From Acidimicrobiaceae bacterium (GTDB taxonomy: Bacteria; Actinomycetota; Acidimicrobiia; Acidimicrobiales; RAAP-2), in NCBI GenBank assembly GCA_003142095.1, contig PLON01000063.1, positions 19,196-58,337 on the forward strand: DNA of 39,142 nucleotides. Direction: 5' to 3'. The translations under genes were made by a program, and so were the position numbers. A model generated the notes under the pieces. It was not told the DNA's origin, did not search any database, and worked only from the letters and a program-made list of their open reading frames with translations. The first letter of the stretch is position 1; each line of letters starts with the position of its first letter. Positions 8,023 through 16,510 of the stretch are shown here, piece after piece.

Positions 8023-8307
8023 TCACGTGCTCGGTAGCGACCAGCCAAGCCCCGTCGCAATCTCTTTGCACGTCGGGCAGAGCGGGTATTTCGCGGGGTC
8101 GCGACCGGGCACCCAGACTTTGCCACAGAGCGCTCGCACCGGCGTTGCGTTCACCATGCCGTCAACGACAGAGTTTTCGAGCGGCACGAATTTGCCGCTC
8201 TTTCGGGTATAGCCCTCCAGTACGAGATGGGTAAAACGCTCGTGGTCACCTTCGTCGGTCTCGGTCGTCGACTGAACGACAACCTCGCGCTGCGTTTGAA
8301 TACTCAC
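8023..8307 (-). CDS. DUF3039 family zinc-binding-like protein
   Basis: A 94-residue protein typical of Actinobacteria. Its conserved core RALCGKVWVPGRDP followed by CPTCKEI provides three cysteines and probably binds zinc; the function is unknown. The GTG start lies exactly six bases after a minus-strand TAAATT box at 8314-8319, suggesting a leaderless mRNA. Divergent from the small gene at 8346. Confidence 0.85.
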   Translation of the reverse strand: MSIQTQREVVVQSTTETDEGDHERFTHLVLEGYTRKSGKFVPLENSVVDGMVNATPVRALCGKVWVPGRDPAKYPLCPTCKEIATGLGWSLPST

Positions 8308-8313
8308 GCCTTC

Positions 8314-8319
8314 AATTTA
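8314..8319 (-). promoter_or_regulatory. Candidate -10 box TAAATT, leaderless start of the DUF3039 gene
   Basis: Read on the minus strand, TAAATT plus six bases leads directly into the GTG at 8307. Confidence 0.5.
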
Positions 8320-8345
8320 CCGATAACCCGTAACCTTTGGTGGTC

Positions 8346-8567
8346 ATGAAAAGTCGCCGTCGTCGAACTCGCGTCGCCGCGAGCCCTTTGGGTCGTGTCT
8401 CATCGCACTTCACACGCGACGGAACGCCGAAGAATTCTTATCGCACCGAACAAGAGGCGAAGAGCGCCGCGCAACTCGCCTGGACGTTGAACGGCGCAGA
8501 ACTCAACGCGTATCGATGTGACTTTTGTCACCAGTGGCATATCGGGAAACCATTCCGAGACGATTAG
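8346..8567 (+). CDS. Small basic protein with a CxxC/WHIG motif
   Basis: A 73-residue protein with a strongly basic N-terminus (KSRRRRTR) and a C-terminal YRCDFCHQWHIGKPF motif, which probably binds a metal through the two cysteines and histidines. Similar short proteins occur in bacteria and phages, with no known role that I can name. In-frame TTG (8337) and GTG (8340) codons precede the ATG. A TAACCT box at 8331-8336 would put transcription start within a few bases of the ATG, so 8346 is preferred. Confidence 0.7.
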   Translation: MKSRRRRTRVAASPLGRVSSHFTRDGTPKNSYRTEQEAKSAAQLAWTLNGAELNAYRCDFCHQWHIGKPFRDD

Positions 8568-8620
8568 CGTCTCTCGTAAAAAACGGGCAGTATGGGAGGA
8601 CTCGAAGAGAAAGGCTTCCT

Positions 8621-8857
8621 ATGTCGGTGCAGGCGTACATCCTAATTCAGTCGGAAATTGGTTCAAGCGAAAAGGTCGTTGTCGCCACCCGTGCCGTACC
8701 TGGCGTTCTCGAGTCCTTTGAGGTCACGGGACCCTACGACGTCATCGTTCGCTGCGAAGCGGGCAGTGTGGATGATCTCGGGAAGTTCATTGTGGGCGCC
8801 ATTCAAAAGGTTCCGGGCATCACCCGTACACTGACCTGCCCCGTCGTCAATATTTAA
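8621..8857 (+). CDS. Stand-alone Lrp/AsnC ligand-binding (RAM) domain protein
   Basis: A 78-residue protein formed only of the alpha/beta effector domain of Lrp/AsnC regulators, without the helix-turn-helix. The characteristic stretches are VPGVLESFEVTGPYDVIV and KVPGITRTLTCPVV. Stand-alone RAM domains form oligomers that sense amino acids or modulate partner proteins; the partner here is unknown. The frame is open further upstream, but the ATG at 8621 follows AGAAAGG at a suitable distance and begins exactly at the domain. Confidence 0.85.
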   Translation: MSVQAYILIQSEIGSSEKVVVATRAVPGVLESFEVTGPYDVIVRCEAGSVDDLGKFIVGAIQKVPGITRTLTCPVVNI

Positions 8858-8860
8858 CGA

Positions 8861-10030
8861 CTAGTCCCACCACAGGTCGTGGTGCAACACGCCGCGCCCG
8901 ATGAGATCCATCTGAATCTGACTCGTACCTTCGACGATCGTGAGTTGGCGCGCGTCGCGGTAAAACTGCTCCACGGGATGATCGTGCATGTAACCCGCTG
9001 CGCCCAAGAGTTGCACGGCTAAGCCCGAGGCTTTCACAGCGACCTCGCTGGCGTAGTACTTGGCCATCGACAACATCGGTACGTGTTCCTTTGAGAACAT
9101 GCCCTGGTCGGCGAGCCACGCGCCGCGGTACGTCAACAGTCGCGCGGCTTCAATCTCGGTGGCGCACTTCGCGATCTCCCAACGGATTCCCTGGAAATCC
9201 GAGATGGTCTTGCCGAAGGCTTCTCGTTGTTTGACGTACTCGGTGGCGTACATGAGGGCACCCTCCGCGAGGCCGATCGCCCTCGCCGCCACAATCGGGC
9301 GCATGGCGTTGAGCGACTCCATCGCTAACAGAAATCCCCCGCCAATGACCTGTCGCGGTCCGACCTTGACATTTTCAAACACAATCTCCGTCGTGTCGAT
9401 ACCCTTCACGCCCATCTTTTCGTCGACGCGCGGACGTGTGACGCCGGACGAATCGGCTTCGACGATGAACCCATAGATATTCGTGTGCTGACGAAGTGAC
9501 GGATCGCCCACCTTGGCGAAGACAACAAACCAGTCGGCCTGCATTCCGCCCGAGATCCAACACTTCGTGCCGTTGATCACGAAACCATCTTCGATGTCAG
9601 GGTCGGGAGTGGCGTGTGTACGCATGCCGGCCACGTCCGAACCCGCTCCAGGCTCGCTCAGACAAAAGGCCGCACGCGACGTCCCGTTCGCGATACCCGG
9701 CAAGTACTTCTGTTTTTGCTCTTCGTTGCCCGCAATCATGATCGGACCAGTTGGCAGTCTGGTCAGCAGCAGCATCAGACCGATCACGTTGGAGTACTTG
9801 GTGACTTCCTCGATCGCGAGCGTGAGCCCCATGATGCCCGCGCCTGAACCGCCATATTCCTCGGGAATGCACAGGCCGAGAAGATCGGCCCTACGAAGCT
9901 CGTCAAATATGTCTTGCGGGTACTCGCCCGTCGTATCAATCTCACGGGCGCGAGGCTTAATTTTCGTTTGGGCGAGCCGACGGACGCTCTGTTGCAGATC
10001 GTACATCTCGGGAGACAGTTCAAATTCCAT
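8861..10030 (-). CDS. Acyl-CoA dehydrogenase
   Basis: A 389-residue FAD enzyme that introduces the alpha,beta double bond in acyl-CoA thioesters (fatty acid or branched-chain breakdown). The N-terminal helical domain is followed by the flavin and substrate motifs AFCLSEPGAGSD and CWISGG, then REAFGKTISDFQ and QLLGAAGYMHDHP. The presumed catalytic base is the Glu in TIVEGTSQIQ near the C-terminus. Chain length preference cannot be told. A TTG three codons upstream is possible, but the ATG at 10030 follows a minus-strand TAACTT box (10038-10043) by seven bases. Divergent from the glpD operon with about 40 bp between starts; a shared role in lipid metabolism is inference only. Confidence 0.93.
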   Translation of the reverse strand: MEFELSPEMYDLQQSVRRLAQTKIKPRAREIDTTGEYPQDIFDELRRADLLGLCIPEEYGGSGAGIMGLTLAIEEVTKYSNVIGLMLLLTRLPTGPIMIAGNEEQKQKYLPGIANGTSRAAFCLSEPGAGSDVAGMRTHATPDPDIEDGFVINGTKCWISGGMQADWFVVFAKVGDPSLRQHTNIYGFIVEADSSGVTRPRVDEKMGVKGIDTTEIVFENVKVGPRQVIGGGFLLAMESLNAMRPIVAARAIGLAEGALMYATEYVKQREAFGKTISDFQGIRWEIAKCATEIEAARLLTYRGAWLADQGMFSKEHVPMLSMAKYYASEVAVKASGLAVQLLGAAGYMHDHPVEQFYRDARQLTIVEGTSQIQMDLIGRGVLHHDLWWD

Positions 10031-10037
10031 ACCCAGC

Positions 10038-10043
10038 AAGTTA
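10038..10043 (-). promoter_or_regulatory. Candidate -10 box TAACTT for the acyl-CoA dehydrogenase gene
   Basis: Minus-strand TAACTT followed by seven bases and the ATG at 10030. It sits within the 40-bp divergent gap shared with the glpD operon. Confidence 0.4.
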
Positions 10044-10058
10044 CTGCGAGGCGTGTGT

Positions 10059-10064
10059 CAACAT
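10059..10064 (+). promoter_or_regulatory. Weak candidate -10 box CAACAT for the glpD operon
   Basis: CAACAT matches only A2 and T6 of TANNNT, but it is exactly six bases ahead of the GTG at 10071, the spacing seen elsewhere in this window. Confidence 0.25.
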
Positions 10065-10070
10065 GGCGGG

Positions 10071-11702
10071 GTGACGACTTTTCAGCGCACGGAGGCCGTG
10101 CGCGCGATGTCAACTTCAAGTTATGACGTCGTGGTCATTGGCGCCGGCATGACCGGCGCCGGCGTGGCGCTCGATGCAGCCTCGAGGGGGCTGCGTGTCG
10201 CTCTCATCGATCGCGGCGACATTGCGTCGGGAACGAGTTCGAAGTCGTCGAAAATGGTTCACGGCGGACTTCGGTATTTGCAGCAGAAAGAGTTCCGACT
10301 GGTCTATGAGAATCTTCGTGAGCGCCAGCGCCTCTTGAACAACGTGCCCTACCTCGTGGAGCCTCTTCCTTTTCTCATTCCCCTCTTTGGTTCCAACGGC
10401 GTCGCGTCGAAAGCCCTCGTGAAGGGCTACGCCACCGCGCTACGTCTGTACGACTTGAGCGGTGGGTGGCGCATTGGCCACCGATTCCGTCGCATTACGC
10501 GTGACGAAACGCTCGAACATTTGCCAACGCTGCGCACCGATCGACTCGTCGCCGGTTTTCTCTACTACGACGCGCGCGGTGATGACGCGCGCGTCGCGCT
10601 CACTCTCGCGAAGACCGCCGCATTGATCTACGACGCACGCGTCGCCACCTACGTGCACGCGTTGGGCATGACGAAGAACGCGTCGGGTCGCGTTCAGGCG
10701 GTACGATGCCGCGACGAGTTGACGGGTGGCGAGTTCGACATCGCGACCGCGTCCGTTGTGAACGCCACGGGCGTCTGGGCCGACGATATCTTCACCATGA
10801 CCGAGCACGAACCCTCACACCGCATTACTCCCGCGAAGGGTGTACACGTGAGCGTGGCGCACTCTCGACTGCCGGCTGACGTAGCGGCGGTACTTAACGT
10901 GCCGAACGATCGGCGCAGCATTTTCGTCGTGCCCTTTCAAGACGCTCCCTACACCTACGTCGGTACTACCGATACCGCCTACGCGGGTTCGCTGGACGAT
11001 CCCCGGTGCACACCCGAGGACATCGCGTACTTACTTGCGGCCGTGAACGCGTCCACCTCGTCCAACCTCGACGTCGACGACGTGACCGGCGTGTGGGCGG
11101 GGCTACGGCCCTTGCTGGCCCCCGCCGAGGGCAAAGAGTTGAAGGAGCGGACCGCGGATCTGTCGCGTCGACACCGCGTCAGCGACTCCGGCGACGGCGT
11201 CGTGCACATCACCGGCGGCAAGTGGACGACTTATCGACAGATGGCTCAAGACGCCGTCGCGGCACTTGCGCCGTACGTCTCGCCCCTTGGGCGCGTTCGC
11301 ACGAAATCGCTGCGACTCTACGGAGTGGGTGATTGGCGGCCGGGAAACGAACAAGAGACACACCTCTATCGTCGTTTTGGCGATGACGCGAACGACATTC
11401 TGGCCATGATGCGCAAGAACCCTGCACTTAATGTTGCACCCATCACCGACGAGCCTTACCTTGCGGCGGAGTTCGTCTTCAGCGCAGAGCACGAGATGGT
11501 GACGTCGCTCACCGATCTCCTCACTCGCAGAACTCGCGCGCACTTGCACAATGCCCGCACCACCTTCGACGCCGCCGAAAAGATCGGGCGACTTGTCGCG
11601 CCCGTACTCAACTGGGACGACGACGAAGTCCGCCAACAAGTCGACGCGTATCGATCTCTCGTCGACAGCGAGTTCGCGGCCGCGGGACTGCGCGTGTCGT
11701 GA
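10071..11702 (+). CDS. glpD: FAD-dependent glycerol-3-phosphate dehydrogenase
   Basis: A 543-residue flavoprotein of the DAO family that oxidises sn-glycerol 3-phosphate to dihydroxyacetone phosphate and passes electrons to quinone. The FAD-binding GAGMTG loop (24-29) is followed by the family's SGTSSKSSKMVHGGLRYLQ segment, the TPAKGVHV motif and GGKWTTYRQMA. GTG 10071 fits the usual length of the actinobacterial N-terminus; the ATG at 10107, twelve codons later with GGAGG upstream, is the alternative. Its stop overlaps the next start by four bases (GTGA, 11699-11702). It is the first gene of a three-gene operon with an alkyl-DHAP-synthase-like enzyme and a glycerol-kinase-like enzyme. Confidence 0.92.
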   Translation: MTTFQRTEAVRAMSTSSYDVVVIGAGMTGAGVALDAASRGLRVALIDRGDIASGTSSKSSKMVHGGLRYLQQKEFRLVYENLRERQRLLNNVPYLVEPLPFLIPLFGSNGVASKALVKGYATALRLYDLSGGWRIGHRFRRITRDETLEHLPTLRTDRLVAGFLYYDARGDDARVALTLAKTAALIYDARVATYVHALGMTKNASGRVQAVRCRDELTGGEFDIATASVVNATGVWADDIFTMTEHEPSHRITPAKGVHVSVAHSRLPADVAAVLNVPNDRRSIFVVPFQDAPYTYVGTTDTAYAGSLDDPRCTPEDIAYLLAAVNASTSSNLDVDDVTGVWAGLRPLLAPAEGKELKERTADLSRRHRVSDSGDGVVHITGGKWTTYRQMAQDAVAALAPYVSPLGRVRTKSLRLYGVGDWRPGNEQETHLYRRFGDDANDILAMMRKNPALNVAPITDEPYLAAEFVFSAEHEMVTSLTDLLTRRTRAHLHNARTTFDAAEKIGRLVAPVLNWDDDEVRQQVDAYRSLVDSEFAAAGLRVS

Positions 11703-13138
11703 CACAACCCACAATGCCTAACCACTACCCCGGCGCGCTCGAGGCGCCCTCACCTCTTGAGACGTCAGTCCTCGACGAACTCACGCGCGCCGGTGTCACG
11801 ATCGAGACCAGCGCTAGCGAGCGCGCCGAGCACGCGCGGGACTGGTGGCCGCGACTGATCCCCGACGTAGCCGCCGGTCGGGTCGAAAACTGGCCCGGCG
11901 TTGTGGTGAGGGCCCAAAGCACCGACGACGTTCGCGCAACGTTGCGCGTTGCGAGCTCGCACGGTATTTCAGTCACCGCCCAGGGCGGACGCTCCAGCGT
12001 CGTGGGCGGCGCGACGCCGTCACGCGGGGCAATCGCCCTCGACCTAACCGGTCTTAACCGCGTCCTCGACATCGACGAGATCTCCGGGACCGTACGAGTA
12101 GAAGCGGGTGTCTTTGGCCCCGACCTTGAAAGCGCACTCGCGCGCGAGGGACTCACGGCTGGTCACTTCCCCCAGTCCTTCGACCTCGCTACGGTCGGGG
12201 GCTGGATCGCCAGTCGCGGCGCGGGTCAGTTCTCGAATCGCTACGGCAGCATCGAAGATCTTGTGCGCGCGTTGACCGTCGTTCTCGCAGGCGGCGAACT
12301 GGTGCACCTCGGCGGTCACGGACCCCGCGAAGCGGTCGGCCCGGACCTCGTACAGCTTTTCATTGGCTCGGAGGGTACGCTCGGCGTCATTACCGAAGCG
12401 ACACTCGTCGTTCGACGGCTTGCGACGTACCAAGAACGGCGCGCCTATTCGTTTCGATCGTTCGCCGAAGGACTCGAGGCCTGTCGGAGGATTCTTCAGC
12501 GCGGCGCATGCCCGGCGGTGCTGCGCCTTTACGACGAGGTCGAGTCGACGCGCAACTTCGACATCGCCGAGTGCGCGTTGATCGTCCTCGATGAGGGAGA
12601 TGAGGGACTCGTCGACGCCACTATCAGCATCGTCAACGATGAGTGTCGTGCGGCGCACCCGCACGACGCGGCCCTGGTCGAACGCTGGCTAGAGAGACGA
12701 AACGACGTGAGCGCGCTCGCGCCACTCTGGGAGCGCGGGCTCGTCGTCGACACCATCGAGGTCGGGGCAAGCTGGTCCATTCTCGCTGCGCTGCACGAAA
12801 GTGTCACGCGAGTACTGCGCGAATGTGCGGGCATGCTCGTCGTCTCCGTGCACCAGTCGCACGCCTACCTCGACGGAGCCTGTCTCTACTTCACGTTCGC
12901 GGCCCAACCCGACGACGCGCCAGCGTTCTATCGCCACGCGTGGGACGTCGCCATGGCCGAAGTGATCGCCCGTGGAGGAGCGATCAGTCATCACCACGGC
13001 GTGGGGAACAATCGCGCGCGCTTCGTCGCCGACGCCCTCGGCGACTCCTTCTCAGTTCTCGAAGGGCTGAAGTCGATGCTGGATCCACTCGGCATCATGA
13101 ATCCCGGTGTGCTCGGCCTCGGAGCGAACGCGTGGTGA
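11699..13138 (+). CDS. FAD-binding oxidase, alkyldihydroxyacetonephosphate synthase-like
   Basis: A 479-residue VAO-type flavoprotein. The FAD-binding half contains PGVVVRAQSTDDV (66-78), GGRSSVVGG (96-104), TVGGWIASRGAG (165-176) and RYGSIEDLV, then GSEGTLGVITEA. The C-terminal half has VLRLYDE, whose Arg matches an active-site Arg of alkyl-DHAP synthase, and SHHHGVG (430-436), the histidine signature of that enzyme. Alkyl-DHAP synthase exchanges the acyl chain of acyl-DHAP for a fatty alcohol, forming an ether bond. Overlaps glpD and the kinase gene by GTGA on both sides, so expression should be coupled. A D-lactate-dehydrogenase-like or other VAO oxidase is the alternative, but the HHH motif argues for the ether-forming family. 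Confidence 0.82.
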   Translation: MTQPTMPNHYPGALEAPSPLETSVLDELTRAGVTIETSASERAEHARDWWPRLIPDVAAGRVENWPGVVVRAQSTDDVRATLRVASSHGISVTAQGGRSSVVGGATPSRGAIALDLTGLNRVLDIDEISGTVRVEAGVFGPDLESALAREGLTAGHFPQSFDLATVGGWIASRGAGQFSNRYGSIEDLVRALTVVLAGGELVHLGGHGPREAVGPDLVQLFIGSEGTLGVITEATLVVRRLATYQERRAYSFRSFAEGLEACRRILQRGACPAVLRLYDEVESTRNFDIAECALIVLDEGDEGLVDATISIVNDECRAAHPHDAALVERWLERRNDVSALAPLWERGLVVDTIEVGASWSILAALHESVTRVLRECAGMLVVSVHQSHAYLDGACLYFTFAAQPDDAPAFYRHAWDVAMAEVIARGGAISHHHGVGNNRARFVADALGDSFSVLEGLKSMLDPLGIMNPGVLGLGANAW

Positions 13139-14580
13139 GAGCACTCGCGATCGACGTGGGTTCCTCCTCGCTGCGCACCGCCCTCGTTGACGAAGCGGGC
13201 CTGGTGACCCACGTGCATCAGCGCCCGCTGACCGTTCACAGTCCCTACCCGGGCGAGGTAGAACTTGACGCCACAGAGATCGCCACCGTGGCCCTCGACC
13301 TCGCGCGCGCCACACTGCGTGACGGCGGCACCTGCGACGCCGTGGGCATCACAAACCAACGAGCCACGACCGTCGTTTTCGATCCCACGGCCTCGACTCC
13401 CGTCGGGCCCGCACTGAGTTGGCAAGACCTACGCACAGTGCTCGACTGCCTGACCCTTCAGGGTGAGGGCCTCTTTCTCGCACCGAACCAATCCGCCACG
13501 AAGATCAAATGGTTGGTCGACTCTTCAGGACGCCCCGCTGACGATCTTCGCTTCGCCACTCTCGAGACGTGGATCGCCTGGCACCTGAGCCAGGGTGAGA
13601 CCTTCGTGTCGGATCGTTCAAACGCCAGCGTGAGCGGCCTGGTCGACACCACGCTCGAGGGCTGGGACGAAAAGGTCCTCACCACACTGGGCATCGACGC
13701 GGCCATGCTTCCCTCCCTCGTCGACACGATGGGCTCGTTCGGGTCGGCCAGCGCGCTCGAGGGATCTCCGCCGATCACGGCGCTCGTTGGTGACCAACCA
13801 GCGTCGCTGTTTGGTCAGTCCTGCGTGCACTCCGGAGCGAAGATCACCTTTGGCACCGGCGCGATGCTCGACATGATTCACGGTATGAGCGGACCGCCCT
13901 CAATGCGACGCTACGAGTCGGGCTGCTACCCCACGGTGCTTCGCAGTCGCAACGGCAACGTCACGTGGGGCGTCGAGGGCATCGTGTTCAGCGCGGGTTC
14001 GTGCGTTGAGTGGTTGTGCGACCTGGGTCTTCTTAACAACGTCAACGAGAGTGACGCACTTGCGGCCTCCGTCGACTCCACTGACGGAGTCTCCTTCGTC
14101 CCAGCGTTCTCGGGACTCGGCACGCCGCGGTGGGACTTCGGCGCCCGGGGAGGTTTCTTTGGACTCACTCGCGGCTCGACTACCGCCCATCTCGTACGCG
14201 CCGTCCTCGAAGGAGTGGCCCAACGTGGCGTTGACCTCCTCGTCGCCGCAGAAAGCGAAGTTGGGGCTCGGCTCGGCGAAGTTCGCCTCGACGGCGGCAT
14301 GAGCGTCAATCGATTCTTTGTCCAACGCTTAGCGGACTTTTCCGGCCACGTGGTTGCCGTCTCCTCCGAGCGCGAGGCGACCACCCGAGGTGCGGGCCTG
14401 ATGGCGCTCGTGAGCGCAAGACATCTCGGTCTCGACGATGTCGAGAAACTGTGGTCGCCGGGGTTCGTGGCGTCTCCTTCGATGGATTCATCGACGCGAG
14501 AACACTCTCGCGCGAACTGGCTCGACATGATCGAACGCGCCGCTGGAACGATTCCCGAACTCTCGGCCGTTTCCTTCTAA
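13135..14580 (+). CDS. FGGY-family kinase, glycerol-kinase-like with altered substrate pocket
   Basis: A 481-residue ATP-dependent kinase. It aligns along its length with glycerol kinase: IDVGSSSLRTALVD (phosphate loop), GITNQR, SATKIKWL, GDQPASLFGQ, GTGAMLDM, VPAFSGLGTPRWD, LDGGMSVNRFFVQ. Of the E. coli GlpK glycerol contacts, Arg83 (here Arg76) and Asp245 (Asp220) are kept, but Glu84 is Ala77 and Tyr135 is Asn118. It may therefore act on something other than free glycerol. GTG start within the GTGA overlap at 13135-13138. Third gene of the operon; its stop overlaps the convergent ferredoxin reductase by CTAA (14577-14580). The most likely database label is glycerol kinase. Confidence 0.88.
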   Translation: MRALAIDVGSSSLRTALVDEAGLVTHVHQRPLTVHSPYPGEVELDATEIATVALDLARATLRDGGTCDAVGITNQRATTVVFDPTASTPVGPALSWQDLRTVLDCLTLQGEGLFLAPNQSATKIKWLVDSSGRPADDLRFATLETWIAWHLSQGETFVSDRSNASVSGLVDTTLEGWDEKVLTTLGIDAAMLPSLVDTMGSFGSASALEGSPPITALVGDQPASLFGQSCVHSGAKITFGTGAMLDMIHGMSGPPSMRRYESGCYPTVLRSRNGNVTWGVEGIVFSAGSCVEWLCDLGLLNNVNESDALAASVDSTDGVSFVPAFSGLGTPRWDFGARGGFFGLTRGSTTAHLVRAVLEGVAQRGVDLLVAAESEVGARLGEVRLDGGMSVNRFFVQRLADFSGHVVAVSSEREATTRGAGLMALVSARHLGLDDVEKLWSPGFVASPSMDSSTREHSRANWLDMIERAAGTIPELSAVSF

Positions 14581-15797
14581 CTCGCCCAAGGGGCGAGCGC
14601 GAGGGCCGCGTCGATCGTCGTCACGTCGTCGAGGAGAACTCTCGCCAGTGCGAGCCCACGCGGTTGACTTAGCGCGAGAACAGCGGTCACCACGCTTGCG
14701 CGCACGTAGAGCGCCAACCATTTCAGGTCTTCCTCGCTGCCCGAGACCAAGACGACCTCGTCGTCGGGGTGTGGGTGACCGAGCATCTGAATCTTCTTGC
14801 CGTACTGGTCGGACCAGAAATAGGGCAAAGCGGGCTCCTCCGGCTCGCCCATCCAGTGATGCGCGAGTTGCCACGCGTGATCCGCCGCAACCTGCCAATG
14901 CTCGACACGGATGTGCTCTTCATCGAGTCCGCTCCGATGCACGAAACGCGCCACGTCACCAATCGCCGCTATACCCGGTGCTGCCTCGAGATAGTGATCA
15001 ACGACGACGCCGTCATCGAGCGTGAGTCCCGAGTCCGCGAGCCACTCGAGGTCGAGGGCCGATCCGACGGCCGCGACGACAGCTCGCGCAGCGAGCGGCT
15101 TGCCGTCGTCGAACTCAATCGTTACGTTGTTGGCGTTCACCGTCACGTCGCGCACGCGCTGGCGGGTACGCACCTCCACTCCCGCCGCCGCACCGAGGCG
15201 ATGCAACCAGGCTGACGCTTCGTTACCGACGACTCCCATCAAGGGGCGTTCGGCCACCTCGAGTACCACCGGGCGCAGCCCGCGCGTGAGGAACGACGTC
15301 GCGACCTCGGCGCCGACGAAACCTCCCCCGATTACCGCCACGACACTGTCGGGATCTAGCGCAGAGGCCATCTCGTCGAGTCGCGACGCGTCGTCGAACG
15401 TGCGAAGCGTTGATAAAGGGCCCGACGAGTTGAAGGTAAGAGGTCTCGCCCGTGTGCCCGTCGCAAGGACGACGTGCGTGCCCGTAACGATCGAGTCGTC
15501 ATCGAGTCGCACGCTCTTGGCGTCCGCGTCGAGGTGGACGGCGCGTCGACCAAGGAGAACGGTCGCGTTGACGCCGTCGAGCTTCTCGGGCGTCGCGAGG
15601 GTCGCCTTCTCCAGTCCCCATTTGCCGGAGAGAATCTGCTTCGATAAAGGCGGTCGGTCGTAGGGGGCGTGGCGTTCGTCGCCAACGAGCGTGACGGCGC
15701 CGTGATAGCCGAGTCGTCGGATGGTCTCGACGAAGCGCCAACCAGCCAGTCCGGCGCCGACCACGACGACGTGGTCGCTCGACTCCAGTGGACTCAC
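14577..15797 (-). CDS. NAD(P)/FAD-dependent ferredoxin reductase
   Basis: A 406-residue flavoprotein of the rubredoxin/ferredoxin reductase type that passes electrons from NAD(P)H to a ferredoxin for an oxygenase or P450. Two Rossmann motifs are visible: VVVVGAGLAGWRFVETIR near the N-terminus for FAD and VVAVIGGGFVGAEVA for NAD(P). The ATGTRARPL and AAIGDVARF motifs bind FAD. The C-terminal PYFWSDQYG segment marks the reductase domain of this subfamily. GTG start inside a GTGA overlap with the MBL gene. Last gene of the xseA operon; no ferredoxin or oxygenase gene is nearby. Confidence 0.9.
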   Translation of the reverse strand: MSPLESSDHVVVVGAGLAGWRFVETIRRLGYHGAVTLVGDERHAPYDRPPLSKQILSGKWGLEKATLATPEKLDGVNATVLLGRRAVHLDADAKSVRLDDDSIVTGTHVVLATGTRARPLTFNSSGPLSTLRTFDDASRLDEMASALDPDSVVAVIGGGFVGAEVATSFLTRGLRPVVLEVAERPLMGVVGNEASAWLHRLGAAAGVEVRTRQRVRDVTVNANNVTIEFDDGKPLAARAVVAAVGSALDLEWLADSGLTLDDGVVVDHYLEAAPGIAAIGDVARFVHRSGLDEEHIRVEHWQVAADHAWQLAHHWMGEPEEPALPYFWSDQYGKKIQMLGHPHPDDEVVLVSGSEEDLKWLALYVRASVVTAVLALSQPRGLALARVLLDDVTTIDAALALAPWAS

Positions 15798-16510
15798 GAG
15801 TTAAACATGGCCAGCCACTCAACGAGGCTGCTTGCGGCGAACACATTGTTGCGCGCGCGAACCTCTCCCAGCGCTAAAGAGCGCTCGCGTGAGTAATGAT
15901 GCCCGGGGAACAACACCGTGTCGTCGCTCACCTGGGTCAGTCGCTCGCTCAGAGTCCGATACATCTCAGCGGGGTCGCCACCGGGAAAATCAGTGCGCCC
16001 GCAGCCGTCGATGAAGAGCGTGTCACCACTGAGGAGACATCCCTCCACGAGCAAGCACTGGCTGCCCGGCGTGTGACCCGGTGTGTGCAGGAGCGTTATC
16101 TCGAACTCACCGACGTGAAGTTGATCGTGGTCGTCGTGAGCGACGAGTGATCCCGGATTTACACCGGTGCGATCAACGATCCACGAGACCTCGTCGACGT
16201 GCACGTGTACGGGCACGTCTTGAAGTTCAAGCAATTCCACGATCCCGGCCAGGTGCTGTTGACCAATCAGGGTGCCCCCAATGTGGTCGGGGTGATAGTG
16301 AGTGGCGATCGCTCCGACCAGCGTCATCCCATCGGCCTTCAACGCCTCTAGGAGTTCGCGGGGCCGATAGGCGGGGTCGACGAGGACCGCTTCGCCGCTG
16401 CGTCGGTCGCCGAGTGCGTACGTGAAGTTTTTCATCGACAAGGCAACGGCGTCCCCCACGGCAAAGTCCTGGCCGGCGAGCAGTTGGCGAAAGTAGAAGT
16501 TTTCGTTCAT
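15794..16510 (-). CDS. MBL-fold metallohydrolase (glyoxalase II-like)
   Basis: A 238-residue metallo-beta-lactamase fold protein. The metal motif THYHPDH is at 70-76, followed by LLHTPGHTPGS, LSGDTLF with the bridging Asp, and FPGHH with the last histidine. The pattern matches hydroxyacylglutathione hydrolase and persulfide dioxygenase relatives; the thioester or persulfide substrate is not known. Translationally coupled on both sides: it overlaps xseB by four bases and the ferredoxin reductase gene by GTGA. Confidence 0.88.
   Translation of the reverse strand: MNENFYFRQLLAGQDFAVGDAVALSMKNFTYALGDRRSGEAVLVDPAYRPRELLEALKADGMTLVGAIATHYHPDHIGGTLIGQQHLAGIVELLELQDVPVHVHVDEVSWIVDRTGVNPGSLVAHDDHDQLHVGEFEITLLHTPGHTPGSQCLLVEGCLLSGDTLFIDGCGRTDFPGGDPAEMYRTLSERLTQVSDDTVLFPGHHYSRERSLALGEVRARNNVFAASSLVEWLAMFNS

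Noticed and set aside
9513-10070. N-terminal extension of the glpD frame
   Set aside because: Overlaps the acyl-CoA dehydrogenase gene on the other strand; the extension has no family similarity and glpD is complete from 10071.
12643-13134. N-terminal extension of the kinase frame
   Set aside because: Runs out of frame within the flavoprotein gene; the kinase fold begins exactly at the GTG at 13135.
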